From Sphingobacterium sp. UT-1RO-CII-1 (GTDB lineage Bacteria; Bacteroidota; Bacteroidia; Sphingobacteriales; Sphingobacteriaceae), in contig NZ_JAPPVJ010000004.1 in NCBI RefSeq assembly GCF_026711005.1, positions 1 through 64,000 of the forward strand: 64,000 nucleotides of DNA, in the 5' to 3' direction. The notes beneath the pieces are model-generated. The model saw only the letters and a program-made list of their open reading frames with translations, made no database searches and was not told the origin of the DNA. Below are positions 9,055 to 17,797 of this stretch, piece by piece. How positions within the stretch are numbered: position 1 is the stretch's first letter; each line of letters begins with the position of its first letter. The translations under genes and the position numbers were made by a program.

Positions 9055-9062
9055 CAAATATA
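9055..9062 (-). promoter_or_regulatory. Promoter -7 element of the cupin-rrf2 operon
   Basis: On the minus strand this reads TATATTTG, matching the Bacteroidota TAnnTTTG -7 consensus, 21 bases before the cupin ATG. The expected -33 region falls within the palindrome at 9073-9098, so a bound repressor would block RNA polymerase. Confidence 0.6.
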
Positions 9063-9072
9063 GTAATTATTC

Positions 9073-9098
9073 AATAAAGGATATAAATGTCTTTTATT
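9073..9098 (-). promoter_or_regulatory. Rrf2-type operator upstream of the cupin-rrf2 operon
   Basis: A 26-base near-palindrome, 20 of 26 positions symmetric, with arms AATAAAGGAT and GTCTTTTATT. It shares 21 of 26 bases with the site before hmp and covers the -33 region of the promoter whose -7 box lies at 9055-9062. Confidence 0.7.
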
Positions 9099-9188
9099 GT
9101 TTTTGGTTCTTTACGAGAATTTAACAAAGGATGGATTGCATAGCTTTAAATTTATGACTAATTTCATGATATAAATAAATGTAGACAT

Positions 9189-9680
9189 ATGAGTATTAAA
9201 CAAAGCTATCTGATCGAGTTAGATCATGAACTTAAAAATACAGAACGTATCTTAAATAGTATACCGGATGCGCATTTAGATTGGCGTCCTCACGAAAAAT
9301 CAATGACTATGGGAGAGTTGGCTGCCCATGTGGTCGAATTGCATAACTGGGTTGCAAAAGCAATTCATAAAGATGTTTTTGATTTTCATGTAGATTATCA
9401 GCCTTTAAAGATTACTTCTATAGCTGATTTGAAGGCAGTTTTAGAAGAGGGGCACGAAGCCAATAAAAAGGTAATTGAAGAAATGTCAGAAGAAAAATGG
9501 TTTGTAGAGTGGACGCTTAAGGCAGGTGATCATGTAATTGCGCGTATGCCTAGAGTAGGAGCGCTACGGTTTATTGTTACCAATCACTTAATACACCACC
9601 GTGGTCAACTTACTGTTTATATGCGTTTGTTGGACATTCCTGTTCCAGGGATTTATGGTCCGTCTGCAGATGACAAATAA
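9189..9680 (+). CDS. DinB-family protein
   Basis: A 163-residue four-helix-bundle protein of the DinB/YfiT superfamily. Metal-ligand histidines are visible at the end of helix 2 (GELAAHVVEL, about 47-56) and in the third-helix motif NHLIHHRGQL (about 135-144), the usual triad positions. Members are often thiol-dependent transferases or metal-dependent hydrolases, but the substrate here is unknown. The gene is alone on its strand, with a strong terminator directly after it. Confidence 0.85.
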   Translation: MSIKQSYLIELDHELKNTERILNSIPDAHLDWRPHEKSMTMGELAAHVVELHNWVAKAIHKDVFDFHVDYQPLKITSIADLKAVLEEGHEANKKVIEEMSEEKWFVEWTLKAGDHVIARMPRVGALRFIVTNHLIHHRGQLTVYMRLLDIPVPGIYGPSADDK

Positions 9681-9724
9681 AATAATAAAAGCTCGCTTAT
9701 GTTCATAGGCGAGCTTTTATTATT
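9681..9724. terminator. Bidirectional terminator between dinB-like and sucD genes
   Basis: A 16-bp stem formed by 9681-9696 and 9709-9724, GC-rich at its tip (GCTCGC/GCGAGC) and AT-rich at its base, so that T-runs follow on both strands. It serves two convergent genes. Confidence 0.85.
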
Positions 9725-9741
9725 TATGCTTAACTATATAT

Positions 9742-10617
9742 TTATTTTTTAGCTAATTCTTCTGCTATAGCTGCGCCGATTTCTGCAGGTGATTCTACTA
9801 CACGAATACCACATTCACGCATGATTTTCATTTTTGCAGCAGCCGTATCATCTGCTCCACCCACGATAGCTCCAGCATGTCCCATACGGCGTCCTGGAGG
9901 CGCTGTTTGTCCTGCAATAAACCCTACTACTGGTTTAGTTCCGTTTTCTTTAATCCACTGTGCAGCTTCTGCTTCCATTCCTCCACCAATTTCACCGATC
10001 ATGATAATTGCTTCTGTTTCTGGATCATTCATGAGTAGTTCTACAGCTTCTTTTGTTGTAGTCCCGATGATAGGGTCTCCACCTATTCCAATTGCGGTTG
10101 TAATTCCTAATCCTGCTTTCACTGTTTGGTCAACAGCTTCGTATGTTAATGTCCCTGATTTAGATACAACGCCTACATTACCTTTTTTAAAGATAAAACC
10201 AGGCATGATTCCAACTTTAGCTTCATCAGCAGTGATGATTCCAGGACAGTTCGGTCCAATTAAACGTGAATTTTTATCGCTCAAGTATGATTTTACTTGA
10301 ATCATATCTTTAGTAGGTATACCCTCGGTGATACACACGATAACTTCTATACCAGCTTGTGCAGCTTCCATAATTGCATCAGCAGCAAATGCAGGCGGAA
10401 CGAAAATAATGGAAACGTTAGCAGCAGTGGCATCAACTGCATCCTGCACACTATTGAAGACAGGGCGATCTAGGTGAGATTGTCCACCTTTACCCGGCGT
10501 TACACCACCAACAACATTCGTCCCGTACTCAATCATCTGAGACGCATGATAAGTACCTTCGTTTCCGGTAAATCCTTGTACAATTACCTTAGAATCTTTA
10601 TTTACTAATACACTCAT
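9742..10617 (-). CDS. sucD: Succinyl-CoA synthetase alpha subunit
   Basis: Alpha subunit of succinate-CoA ligase of the TCA cycle, which makes ATP or GTP from succinyl-CoA. The CoA-binding domain has [10 protein letters not shown] near 15-24, and the phosphorylated histidine is His247 in GHAGAI. The frame is open to 10641, but the start at 10617 is preferred: it gives the usual N-terminus ([10 protein letters not shown]) and length of 291. A minus-strand -7-like element TAGATTTG at 10639-10646 would put the transcription start inside the longer form. The beta subunit gene is not adjacent, as is common in this phylum. Confidence 0.95.
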   Translation of the reverse strand: MSVLVNKDSKVIVQGFTGNEGTYHASQMIEYGTNVVGGVTPGKGGQSHLDRPVFNSVQDAVDATAANVSIIFVPPAFAADAIMEAAQAGIEVIVCITEGIPTKDMIQVKSYLSDKNSRLIGPNCPGIITADEAKVGIMPGFIFKKGNVGVVSKSGTLTYEAVDQTVKAGLGITTAIGIGGDPIIGTTTKEAVELLMNDPETEAIIMIGEIGGGMEAEAAQWIKENGTKPVVGFIAGQTAPPGRRMGHAGAIVGGADDTAAAKMKIMRECGIRVVESPAEIGAAIAEELAKK

Positions 10618-10670
10618 TTTTTCTGTTTTTTTGCAAAGCAAATCTACTATTTTGCAATGACTTCTAAAAA

Positions 10671-11231
10671 TTAAGCAGGCTCTATTGTACCATTTTTTTG
10701 AAAAAGCATCGACTTATATGTAAAATGCCAAGTTATTATGCCTATGGCTACTGAAACATTAAAGGAATGTTTTGTGCCAAACTGGGGAATTTCTATACAA
10801 GCATCAACTTCTGCCATTAATTCTTCTGAAACGCCATGCACTTCGTTGCCAAAGATTAATGCATATTTTTGATCTGATTTAATTTCAAAATTTTCTAAAT
10901 TTATACTCCCTTGTGCTTGTTCTACAGCTAATACTATGTAACCATTTTCTTTTAGATTACTTATAGTTTGGGCTGCTGAAGGAGAGTGCTCCCAATCAAC
11001 AGACTGTGTGGCACCTAGAGCTGTTTTTTCTATTTCGCGATGGGGTGGTGTTGCTGTTATGCCGCAGAGGACTATTTTTTCGACAGCAAAGCCGTCTGCA
11101 GTTCGAAAAGCTGAACCTACATTATGCATGCTTCTGACATTATCTAAAACAATAACAATAGGTGTTTTCTCTTGTTTTTTGAATGACTCTACATCAGGTC
11201 TATTCAGCTGATCCATTGATAGTTTTTGCAT
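10671..11231 (-). CDS. TrmH/SpoU-family RNA methyltransferase
   Basis: A SPOUT-class SAM-dependent RNA 2'-O-methyltransferase. The three trefoil-knot motifs are intact: [10 protein letters not shown] (about 37-46), [12 protein letters not shown] (about 131-142) and [15 protein letters not shown] (about 149-163). The 186-residue length shows a catalytic domain without the RNA-binding N-terminal extension found in RlmB. The target could be a tRNA or rRNA ribose and cannot be told from sequence. It lies upstream of sucD on the same strand and has a symmetric promoter-like repeat before it. Confidence 0.9.
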   Translation of the reverse strand: MQKLSMDQLNRPDVESFKKQEKTPIVIVLDNVRSMHNVGSAFRTADGFAVEKIVLCGITATPPHREIEKTALGATQSVDWEHSPSAAQTISNLKENGYIVLAVEQAQGSINLENFEIKSDQKYALIFGNEVHGVSEELMAEVDACIEIPQFGTKHSFNVSVAIGIITWHFTYKSMLFQKNGTIEPA

Positions 11232-11249
11232 TTTTATTTAAAATGTGAA

Positions 11250-11281
11250 CTTCAAAAGTAAAAATTTTTATACTTTTGAAG
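11250..11281. promoter_or_regulatory. Inverted repeat with back-to-back -7 elements
   Basis: Perfect 11-base arms CTTCAAAAGTA (11250-11260) and TACTTTTGAAG (11271-11281) separated by 10 A/T bases. Each arm contains TACTTTTG, a match to the -7 consensus TAnnTTTG, one per strand. The minus-strand copy lies 22 bases before the trmH-like start codon. It may be a bidirectional promoter, an operator, or both. Confidence 0.5.
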
Positions 11282-11380
11282 TAATTAAATGTATAAGTAT
11301 TGATAATGAGCGTTCTGTAGTGTTTTTTTTAAGGTTGCTAGAAAACATGAATGATGTTTTACTGTTTTTTGCAAATAGAT

Positions 11381-11411
11381 TTTGAATAGTGGAAATAACA
11401 TGTTATTTTTG
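11381..11411 (+). promoter_or_regulatory. rpsT promoter
   Basis: TTTG at 11381-11384, a 19-base spacer, then TATTTTTG at 11404-11411. This matches the Bacteroidota -33/-7 promoter TTTG-N19-TAnnTTTG exactly and lies 44 bases before the rpsT start codon. Confidence 0.8.
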
Positions 11412-11454
11412 CGTTCCGAAATTGTAATATAAAGAAAATAAAATAGCTAAGAAA

Positions 11455-11709
11455 ATGGCAAATCATAAATCAGCGATTAAAAGAATTAGAGCAAACGCAG
11501 CAAAACGTTTAAGAAATCGTTACCAAGCAAAAACTACACGTAACGCAATCAAAAAATTACGTACAACAACAAATGTTGAAGAGGCAAAAACGTTGTTACC
11601 AAAAGTTGTTTCTATGCTTGATCGTTTAGCTAAGAAAAACGTTATTCACAAGAAAAAAGCATCAAATAACAAATCAAAATTAACTAAATTAGTTAATAAA
11701 TTAGGTTAA
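11455..11709 (+). CDS. rpsT: 30S ribosomal protein S20
   Basis: An 84-residue, lysine/arginine-rich helical protein that binds 16S rRNA in the small subunit. The N-terminus [20 protein letters not shown] and the C-terminal helix rich in Lys are diagnostic. It has its own near-consensus promoter and terminator and is monocistronic. Codon choice is strongly biased, as expected for a highly expressed gene. Confidence 0.97.
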   Translation: MANHKSAIKRIRANAAKRLRNRYQAKTTRNAIKKLRTTTNVEEAKTLLPKVVSMLDRLAKKNVIHKKKASNNKSKLTKLVNKLG

Positions 11710-11733
11710 GTTGTTAGATTGTCAAGAATATTT

Positions 11734-11762
11734 AGGGATGCGCTAAGCGTATCCCTTTTCTT
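11734..11762 (+). terminator. rpsT terminator
   Basis: A 9-bp stem 11734-11742 with 11748-11756 (one G-U pair), loop of 5, followed by a short T-rich tail. It begins 25 bases after the stop codon. Confidence 0.75.
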
Positions 11763-11829
11763 GTTTTATAAAAGTAGACTAAACCTGTAGAGGTCTGTTA
11801 TCTTTGTTAAGATGATGTCAGAATAGAAA

Positions 11830-11861
11830 AAAAAGGAGAATCAAATTTGATTCTCCTTTTT
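11830..11861 (-). terminator. Terminator of the DUF1080 gene
   Basis: A 32-base near-perfect palindrome with stem AAAAAGGAGAATCAAA and its complement, immediately downstream of the minus-strand stop codon. A- and T-runs at both ends make it usable on either strand. Confidence 0.8.
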
Positions 11862-11863
11862 CA

Positions 11864-12709
11864 TTAACGTATGTTTTGAATAACCTTGTTTAATTTTTCT
11901 TGATCATCTTTGTATGGCGATAGATCATATAGTTCTACTTTTCTGAAATCTATTGGGTGACTTTCACTTTGTAGGTAGATGAAACCTTTATCTAATAGTT
12001 TGCCGTCTTGTTTTACATCAGGATTGTGATTAGATACACTTCCACCTCCTACTTGTGGTTTAAAATATTCTAATACCACTTCTTTATCCATAATATGTTG
12101 TACGATAGAATCTCCCAATACCAAAAACTCTGCTGTTACCCATTCATCACCATGATAAGTCTTTGAAGTAGAACTTAGGCAATGTGGTGTGAACAGCTCA
12201 TTATTTACTACTACATTAGTACCTGGGGTACACAGATTGGATGTTGTTCTTTCGTCTGTGCCATTGCCTCCTAAAAATTGACCTTCAATAGATATTGGGA
12301 AATCTTGATCTTTAAGCATTGTTTGTGGATCTTGTCCATGTAGCATAGCTCCACTATTTCTCCATGCCCAACCTTCACCACCTTTGGCTTGTTCGTCGAT
12401 AAAACGATATTCTACACGTAGAAAGTAATATCCGTAAGGAGTGTTGTAGGCGAGGTGACCATATTGTTGATTAAACTCATCATAGCCATCATATCTAACT
12501 TTTAGTAGTCCGTCTTCTACACGGAATGTATTTGCGTAATTGTCTCCGACTTCATGAAGTCTTATTTTGGGAGTCCAATCATTGATGTCTTTACCATTAA
12601 ATAATTGTATTGCTTCAGGCTGCTCATCTAAGGTTGTTGATGTTGACTGCCCGGAGCAGCTCGTGAAAAATAAGCTTGCGACAATTGAAAATATGAAAAT
12701 TCGTTTCAT
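11864..12709 (-). CDS. DUF1080 (3-keto-disaccharide hydrolase-like) lipoprotein
   Basis: A 281-residue protein with a lipoprotein signal: hydrophobic N-terminus and lipobox FFTSC near 15-19, so it is membrane-anchored outside the cytoplasm. The body opens with the DUF1080 signature FNGKDINDW (about 36-44) and continues as a concanavalin-like jelly roll (DGLLKVRYDGYDEF, YFLRVEYRF). DUF1080 proteins include glucosidases and 3-keto-glycoside hydrolases; catalysis by this one is unproven. It starts 11 bases after the AraC regulator stop codon and is likely co-transcribed with it. Confidence 0.85.
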   Translation of the reverse strand: MKRIFIFSIVASLFFTSCSGQSTSTTLDEQPEAIQLFNGKDINDWTPKIRLHEVGDNYANTFRVEDGLLKVRYDGYDEFNQQYGHLAYNTPYGYYFLRVEYRFIDEQAKGGEGWAWRNSGAMLHGQDPQTMLKDQDFPISIEGQFLGGNGTDERTTSNLCTPGTNVVVNNELFTPHCLSSTSKTYHGDEWVTAEFLVLGDSIVQHIMDKEVVLEYFKPQVGGGSVSNHNPDVKQDGKLLDKGFIYLQSESHPIDFRKVELYDLSPYKDDQEKLNKVIQNIR

Positions 12710-12720
12710 GGTTTAAGTTA

Positions 12721-13554
12721 TTAAAGTAATAAATTTTTGTTTTTAATATATTCACTGGGTCGTATCCCAATAATTTTGTTAAATGTATTGCTAAATGTCG
12801 GTAAACTACTGTATCCCACCCGCATCGCAGTTTCGTTGACACTAAGTTTTTCATCTAACAATAGTTTTAATGCGGTAAGCATTCTTAGTATCGTGTAATA
12901 TTGTATGAAAGACATGTTAAGCTCTCTCTGAAACAGGCGCGCTAAAGTACGTTCACTGATATCAAATTTCTTTGCAAGCTCTTTAAAACTGATGTTTTCA
13001 TCTAACCGACTTTCAAGAAATTCGATAATATCAATGAGCTTTTTATTTCTTGGATAGGGGAGAGCTAGGGGAAGCTCTGTTTGTGATACTTCTGGCAATA
13101 TAAGTTTGAAGGCTTTTGCTATGCTGTATTTGCTACCATCTGTTGGGAGTATGTTTCCTGTCCATCTATTTGTAAACATGATAAATTCTATGAGGAAGTC
13201 GTTTACAGGGTATATATTTACTTTGTCATAAAAGTCAGTATCTGTATCGAATGTAGGGAAATATAGGTTCCGCATTACCACGTCCGGACTACTGGGGTGT
13301 ATACTGTGCTTCACTCCTGAAGGAATCCAGATGTAATGGCGTGCAGGCAGGAAATAAGATTTTTTTTCTGTACGTAAGAATACGATACCGCCTTCCGTGT
13401 AGAGGAATTGACCTTTTTTGTGACTATGTTCGATAATTATCCCTTCACGCATCATAGCATGGTGACAATAAATACTATCTTCATAAGTATCTACTTCTGT
13501 AATGTAGTATTTATCGCTATACAATGAGGGGTCGTTGATGGAATTGCTCTTCAC
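12721..13554 (-). CDS. AraC-family regulator with cupin sensor domain
   Basis: A 277-residue regulator. The N-terminal part (about 15-140) is an AraC-type cupin sensing domain (GQFLYTEGGIVFL, WIPSGVKHSI). The C-terminal 100 residues hold two helix-turn-helix motifs: FKELAKKFDISERTLARLF and NETAMRVGYSSLPTFSNTF. It precedes a DUF1080 lipoprotein by 11 bases in the same direction, so it may control glycan-related uptake or breakdown in response to a sugar. The divergent CoA-transferase gene is an alternative target. Confidence 0.88.
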   Translation of the reverse strand: MKSNSINDPSLYSDKYYITEVDTYEDSIYCHHAMMREGIIIEHSHKKGQFLYTEGGIVFLRTEKKSYFLPARHYIWIPSGVKHSIHPSSPDVVMRNLYFPTFDTDTDFYDKVNIYPVNDFLIEFIMFTNRWTGNILPTDGSKYSIAKAFKLILPEVSQTELPLALPYPRNKKLIDIIEFLESRLDENISFKELAKKFDISERTLARLFQRELNMSFIQYYTILRMLTALKLLLDEKLSVNETAMRVGYSSLPTFSNTFNKIIGIRPSEYIKNKNLLL

Positions 13555-13756
13555 GCTTTAAATTTCCTTAAATTTAATGATATAACCAAAAACTAAGTTT
13601 TATCTATTAACCTATTAGTATATGTTAAGTTAGTTTTTCTTTTACAATAAGTATAGATAAACAAGTGGCTAAAATAGATAATAAGTATTATTAAATTATG
13701 CTTAATATTGTATAGCTTAATAAAGGCTTTGAAGCATAGAAGGTTAATTGTTAATT

Positions 13757-15250
13757 ATGACTAACGATAGAATTAAATTAGATAGTTTAAAGGATAAAAT
13801 AATGACTGCCCAAGAAGCTGTGAAGTTTTTTGAAGATGGAATGGTAGTTGGAGCAAGTGGTTTTACAAAATCTGGAGATAGTAAGGTTGTACTGGAAGAG
13901 CTTGCTAAGCGTGCGACTACTGAAAAAATTCAGATTACTTTAATGACTGGTGCTTCTTTAGGTCATGATACTGATGGAAAGCTAGCAGCAGCCGGTGCAC
14001 TTAAGAAAAGAATGCCTTTTCAAGTGGATAGGGTATTAAGAAATAAGATAAACGCAGGAGAGGTTTTATTTATTGATCAACACTTAAGTGAAAGCGCTGA
14101 ATTGTTGCATAACAAAAACTTGCCTTCTGTTGATATTGCTGTTCTTGAAGTAGCATATATTGATCGTGATGGTAATTTAGTACCTACAACTTCTGTGGGG
14201 AACTCGGCTACATTTGCGGAATTGGCCGAAAAAGTTATTATAGAGATTAATGAAGCTATCCCCATGGATATTTATGGAATTCATGATATATATAAAGCAG
14301 AAGATTATCCACATAGAAATGTTATTCCAATTGTTGCGCCTTGGAATAAAATTGGTCGAAAGACGATTCCGATTAATCCTGATAAAATTGTAGGGATTGT
14401 CTTTACAAATAAAAAAGATAGTCCAGCTGATATAGCGGAGCCTGATGCGAAGACGGTAGCTATAGCTAAACATATATTAGATTTTTTTGAAAGCGAAGTT
14501 CAACTTGGACATTTAACGGATAGATTATTGCCTATTCAGGCAGGGATTGGAAAAGTGGCTAATGCTGTTTTGACGGGCTTTAAGGATAGCAATTTTTACG
14601 ATCTGACTATGTTTTCAGAAGTGTTACAGGATAGTACTTTTGACTTGATAGACTCAGGAAAGTTAACTTTTGCATCTGCATCTTCTATTACTGTTTCGGC
14701 AGAATGTTATGAACGTGTAATTGGGAATTTGCAGAAATACAGAGATAAAATTGTTTTGCGGCCTCAAAATATTTCTAATACCCCCGGTTTGATTAGAAGG
14801 CTTGGTATTATAGCTATAAATACGGCAATTGAGTTTGACATTTACGGGAATGTAAATTCAACGCATATATCAGGGTCTAAAATTATGAATGGTATCGGCG
14901 GTTCAGGAGATTTTGCTCGTAATGCTTATTTAAGTGTTTTTGTGACGCAAGCAGCATCTAAAGACAATAAAATATCACATGTGTTGCCCATGGTTTCGCA
15001 CGTAGACCACACTGAGCACGATGTTGATATTTTAGTGACAGATATTGGCTTGGCAGATTTGCGTGGTTTAGCGCCAAGGGAACGTGCACAAAAAATTATA
15101 GATAATTGCGTGCATCCTGATTACAGAGAGGAGTTGCAATCATATTTTGATAGGGCATGCGAACGTGGCGGGCATACTCCACACTTATTGGAAGAAGCTT
15201 TTAGTTGGCATTTAAGGTTGGCAGATACCGGTTCGATGAAAAAGCTTTAA
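13757..15250 (+). CDS. Acetyl-CoA hydrolase / succinate:acetate CoA-transferase family
   Basis: Class I CoA-transferase family enzyme that moves CoA between acetyl-CoA and acids such as succinate, or hydrolyses acetyl-CoA. The N-terminal domain has GMVVGASGFTKSGD near 30; the likely catalytic Glu is in MFSEVLQDST, and the glycine-rich INGIGGSGDFARNAY-type loop is present as GIGGSGDFARNAY. The frame is open from a TTG at 13748, but ATG at 13757 gives 497 residues, the usual length. Succinate:acetate CoA-transferase activity would complement succinyl-CoA synthetase nearby. Substrates cannot be fixed from sequence. Confidence 0.88.
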   Translation: MTNDRIKLDSLKDKIMTAQEAVKFFEDGMVVGASGFTKSGDSKVVLEELAKRATTEKIQITLMTGASLGHDTDGKLAAAGALKKRMPFQVDRVLRNKINAGEVLFIDQHLSESAELLHNKNLPSVDIAVLEVAYIDRDGNLVPTTSVGNSATFAELAEKVIIEINEAIPMDIYGIHDIYKAEDYPHRNVIPIVAPWNKIGRKTIPINPDKIVGIVFTNKKDSPADIAEPDAKTVAIAKHILDFFESEVQLGHLTDRLLPIQAGIGKVANAVLTGFKDSNFYDLTMFSEVLQDSTFDLIDSGKLTFASASSITVSAECYERVIGNLQKYRDKIVLRPQNISNTPGLIRRLGIIAINTAIEFDIYGNVNSTHISGSKIMNGIGGSGDFARNAYLSVFVTQAASKDNKISHVLPMVSHVDHTEHDVDILVTDIGLADLRGLAPRERAQKIIDNCVHPDYREELQSYFDRACERGGHTPHLLEEAFSWHLRLADTGSMKKL

Positions 15251-15289
15251 AATAAAGAAGGTGTCCAAAAAGGGCACCTTCTTTATTTT
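15249..15289. terminator. Bidirectional terminator between CoA-transferase and gldFG genes
   Basis: An 18-bp stem, 15249-15266 with 15272-15289, one G-U pair and a 5-base A loop. It overlaps the stop codons of both convergent genes and carries A/T tracts at both ends. Confidence 0.85.
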
Positions 15290-17693
15290 AGTTTTTTCCA
15301 AACTTTCTCCTTCGTACCCTTTGTTGCGCTAATGCAAATAAAGAGAGTAAAATTATGGGGGCTGCCACATTAATAACTTGCCATTTTAATTTGTCATTGC
15401 TTATTGCTACTTTATCTAAGAGGCGTAGTTTTACCTCTCTATTTCTGAGTAGGATAAGTTCTTCATCGTTCAGGAGGTAATCAACTAAGTTGTGTAACAA
15501 TGCTTTGTTTGCGAATTGTTGTTCTGTGTATTTATCCCAGCCCAGCGGGTAGGGAGATTGATCTTTTGTGTTTATTTGATTAATTAGCCAATCGCCATCC
15601 CCAAAAACAACCATTTTAGACTGTTTACTGATACCTGTTAGATCTACTGGGGTGTCTATACCAGGAGGAGCTGGACGATTTTCGTATATATATGGGAATT
15701 TACCTTCTGCCAGCCAAGCTATAGCACTTGGGTCCGATTGAAATTTTCTAGGATCAGGTGTTTCTTCTACCATTTTTAAGCTAATTGACGAAGGTGTTGA
15801 TAGTGTTCGGGAAAAAGGAGAAGAACTTAATAGTAAGGTTTTTTCGATTTCGGCATTCTCAATAGTATCTACTGTGCTGATAAATTGAGTTTTTATGCCG
15901 TCTAAGTTTTTTAAAATAGGGTTGGTAGAAGTAGGCATTAGTATGGGATAAAAGTACCATGGGACAAGTTCTATTTGAGCTTGATTGCCTATATTACCTA
16001 TAGTTAGGGGGATTTGACTGCAATTTAGATCAGCTACAATATTGTAGTTGATGCGGAAACCGTACATGAAAAGTTGATCATCTATATTGAGCTGGCGGCC
16101 AATCAGAGGTTGACTTCCGTTTTCTTTTAGGTATTCTAAGTTTGCGTCTATCTGGTCAATAGCCCACACAAGACTTCCTCCGTTTCGGACGAAATAATCT
16201 ATTTTATATTTTTGACTTTCTGAAAATGGTTTTGTGGGTTTTACTATAAATAATATTCGTAACTGTTCAAGAGATTCATAGGTTACAGAATCTAAATTTA
16301 CTCGGCCTACTTGATTTCCTGCGGGTAGGCTATGCATTGCATCATAAAGTTCTAAGTCTGTGGGTTCGCCATGACCTTCTGTGAAGCCGATGAAATCGAC
16401 TTCTTTTTTAATAGCTTGGCTAATTGCAGATAAAAGCGCATATTCAAGGTTTTGAATAGAATTGTTTAAAACTTCTTCGGGAGTTATACCTGCTTTTTGT
16501 TGTAACAGATTGATTATAATTTCTTGTTGTTCTGTACTTACGACAGCGCTGGGGAAAATTAATTTTTGGGAGAACCCTTGGTTTGTTTTAACACTTAAGT
16601 TGGTAGGGTATATACCCCGGTCTATTAGCGCTGCTGTGAACTGCTGTTGCTCATCTTGATTACCTTCAAGCGGATCGAGAATATTCATTGTTAGTTTCCC
16701 CTTACTATAGATCTGCATATCGCGAATCATATCTATAGTCGATTGCTTTAAGCGCTCAAAACCGCTCGGAAGTTTGCCGTCGAGGAATAAAGTTATATGT
16801 ATAGGTTGCTCAAGTTTGTTAAGCGACTGTTTACTCTTGTTAGATAAGGTGAAGCGGCTGTCTTCAGTAAAGTCAACTCTAATAGTCGATAGGTTTGCTA
16901 CCCATAGATTTAAAACAAAGAAAAGAACGAGTGCTATTGCGTATGTTGTGAAGGTTTGTCGACGAGCTCTAAAACCTTTATTTAAATGTCCTATCGAGAA
17001 GAGCAAAAATAAAGCAGAGATTGTGGTAAAATAGATAATGTCGTTTATTAATAGAACACCACGGCTGATACTTTCGTAATGTGTTTGTATTCCGATATAT
17101 TTTAATGTCGTTTCGACACGTTCTATAGCTGATAACTGACTAAGTTCTTCAAGGCCATAGAAGCCAATAAAGCATAGAAACATGCCGAGTAAAAAGGCTA
17201 TAATAGTGTTTTTTGTTAGTGTTGAGCAAAAGATACTAATAGCACTAAAGCTGCATACTAAAAATAAGAGACCTAGATAAGATCCCACTGTTGCACCAAT
17301 GTCTATATTACCTTTTGGATAGGCAATAAAATAAAGAGATACAGCATAAATTATGGAAGGCAGTATGGCAAGAAAGCCGATGCTTATTATGCCGAGATAT
17401 TTACCTATGATAATATCTTTGATGCTATTCGGTCTACTAAACAGCAGGTCAAACGTGTTTTCAGCTCGTTCTCCCGCAATAGAGCGCATCGAGATAGCTG
17501 GAATAAGGAAAATAAGTAAATAGGGGGCTAGCGTAAAGAATCCGTCTAGCGAAGCGTAACCGGCATCGATAATCGAGGTCTCTGGAAATACCCACAAGAT
17601 AAGTCCTGTAATTAGGAGAAATAGGGCTATCGCTAAGTAACCGATTAAAGAATTGAAATAAGAGGCTACTTCTTTTTTAAATATACTTAACAA
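15288..17693 (-). CDS. gldFG: Fused GldF-GldG gliding-type ABC transporter subunit
   Basis: An 801-residue protein joining two Gld proteins. Residues 1-240 form an ABC-2 permease with about six helices, matching GldF (start FKKEVASYFNSLIGYLAIALF). From about 245 a helix and a large periplasmic region match GldG (RVDFTEDSRFTLSNKSKQ; FTEGHGEPTDLELYD), with a final helix near 775-795. In Flavobacterium gldF and gldG are separate genes; here one frame covers both without a break. The ATPase GldA is encoded 740 bases upstream on the same strand. The complex is needed for gliding in Flavobacterium, but non-gliding relatives keep it, so the role here is open. Confidence 0.88.
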   Translation of the reverse strand: MLSIFKKEVASYFNSLIGYLAIALFLLITGLILWVFPETSIIDAGYASLDGFFTLAPYLLIFLIPAISMRSIAGERAENTFDLLFSRPNSIKDIIIGKYLGIISIGFLAILPSIIYAVSLYFIAYPKGNIDIGATVGSYLGLLFLVCSFSAISIFCSTLTKNTIIAFLLGMFLCFIGFYGLEELSQLSAIERVETTLKYIGIQTHYESISRGVLLINDIIYFTTISALFLLFSIGHLNKGFRARRQTFTTYAIALVLFFVLNLWVANLSTIRVDFTEDSRFTLSNKSKQSLNKLEQPIHITLFLDGKLPSGFERLKQSTIDMIRDMQIYSKGKLTMNILDPLEGNQDEQQQFTAALIDRGIYPTNLSVKTNQGFSQKLIFPSAVVSTEQQEIIINLLQQKAGITPEEVLNNSIQNLEYALLSAISQAIKKEVDFIGFTEGHGEPTDLELYDAMHSLPAGNQVGRVNLDSVTYESLEQLRILFIVKPTKPFSESQKYKIDYFVRNGGSLVWAIDQIDANLEYLKENGSQPLIGRQLNIDDQLFMYGFRINYNIVADLNCSQIPLTIGNIGNQAQIELVPWYFYPILMPTSTNPILKNLDGIKTQFISTVDTIENAEIEKTLLLSSSPFSRTLSTPSSISLKMVEETPDPRKFQSDPSAIAWLAEGKFPYIYENRPAPPGIDTPVDLTGISKQSKMVVFGDGDWLINQINTKDQSPYPLGWDKYTEQQFANKALLHNLVDYLLNDEELILLRNREVKLRLLDKVAISNDKLKWQVINVAAPIILLSLFALAQQRVRRRKFGKN

Positions 17694-17747
17694 TGTATTA
17701 TTTTTTTTGTGCCCCCGAATTTAGGAAAATGATTGTGCTAAAGCAAG

Positions 17748-17778
17748 AGAGCACCAATGATTAACATGGTGCTCTTTT
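17748..17778. terminator. Hairpin downstream of the outer-membrane protein gene
   Basis: A 9-bp stem AGAGCACCA (17748-17756) with TGGTGCTCT (17767-17775), then TTTT on the plus strand. For the minus-strand gene ending at 17798 the following T-tract is weak (CTTGCTTT), so termination may be partial, allowing read-through into gldFG. Confidence 0.5.
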
Positions 17779-17797
17779 ACTTTAAGGGTAGGTTTAT

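Noticed and set aside
9821..10300. A 159-codon plus-strand frame opposite sucD
   Set aside because: sucD is a certain gene with an intact active site; the frame has a low-complexity, shadow-like composition.
12624..12854. A 76-codon minus-strand frame at the junction of AraC and DUF1080 genes
   Set aside because: It overlaps both real genes in another frame and shows no protein-like features.
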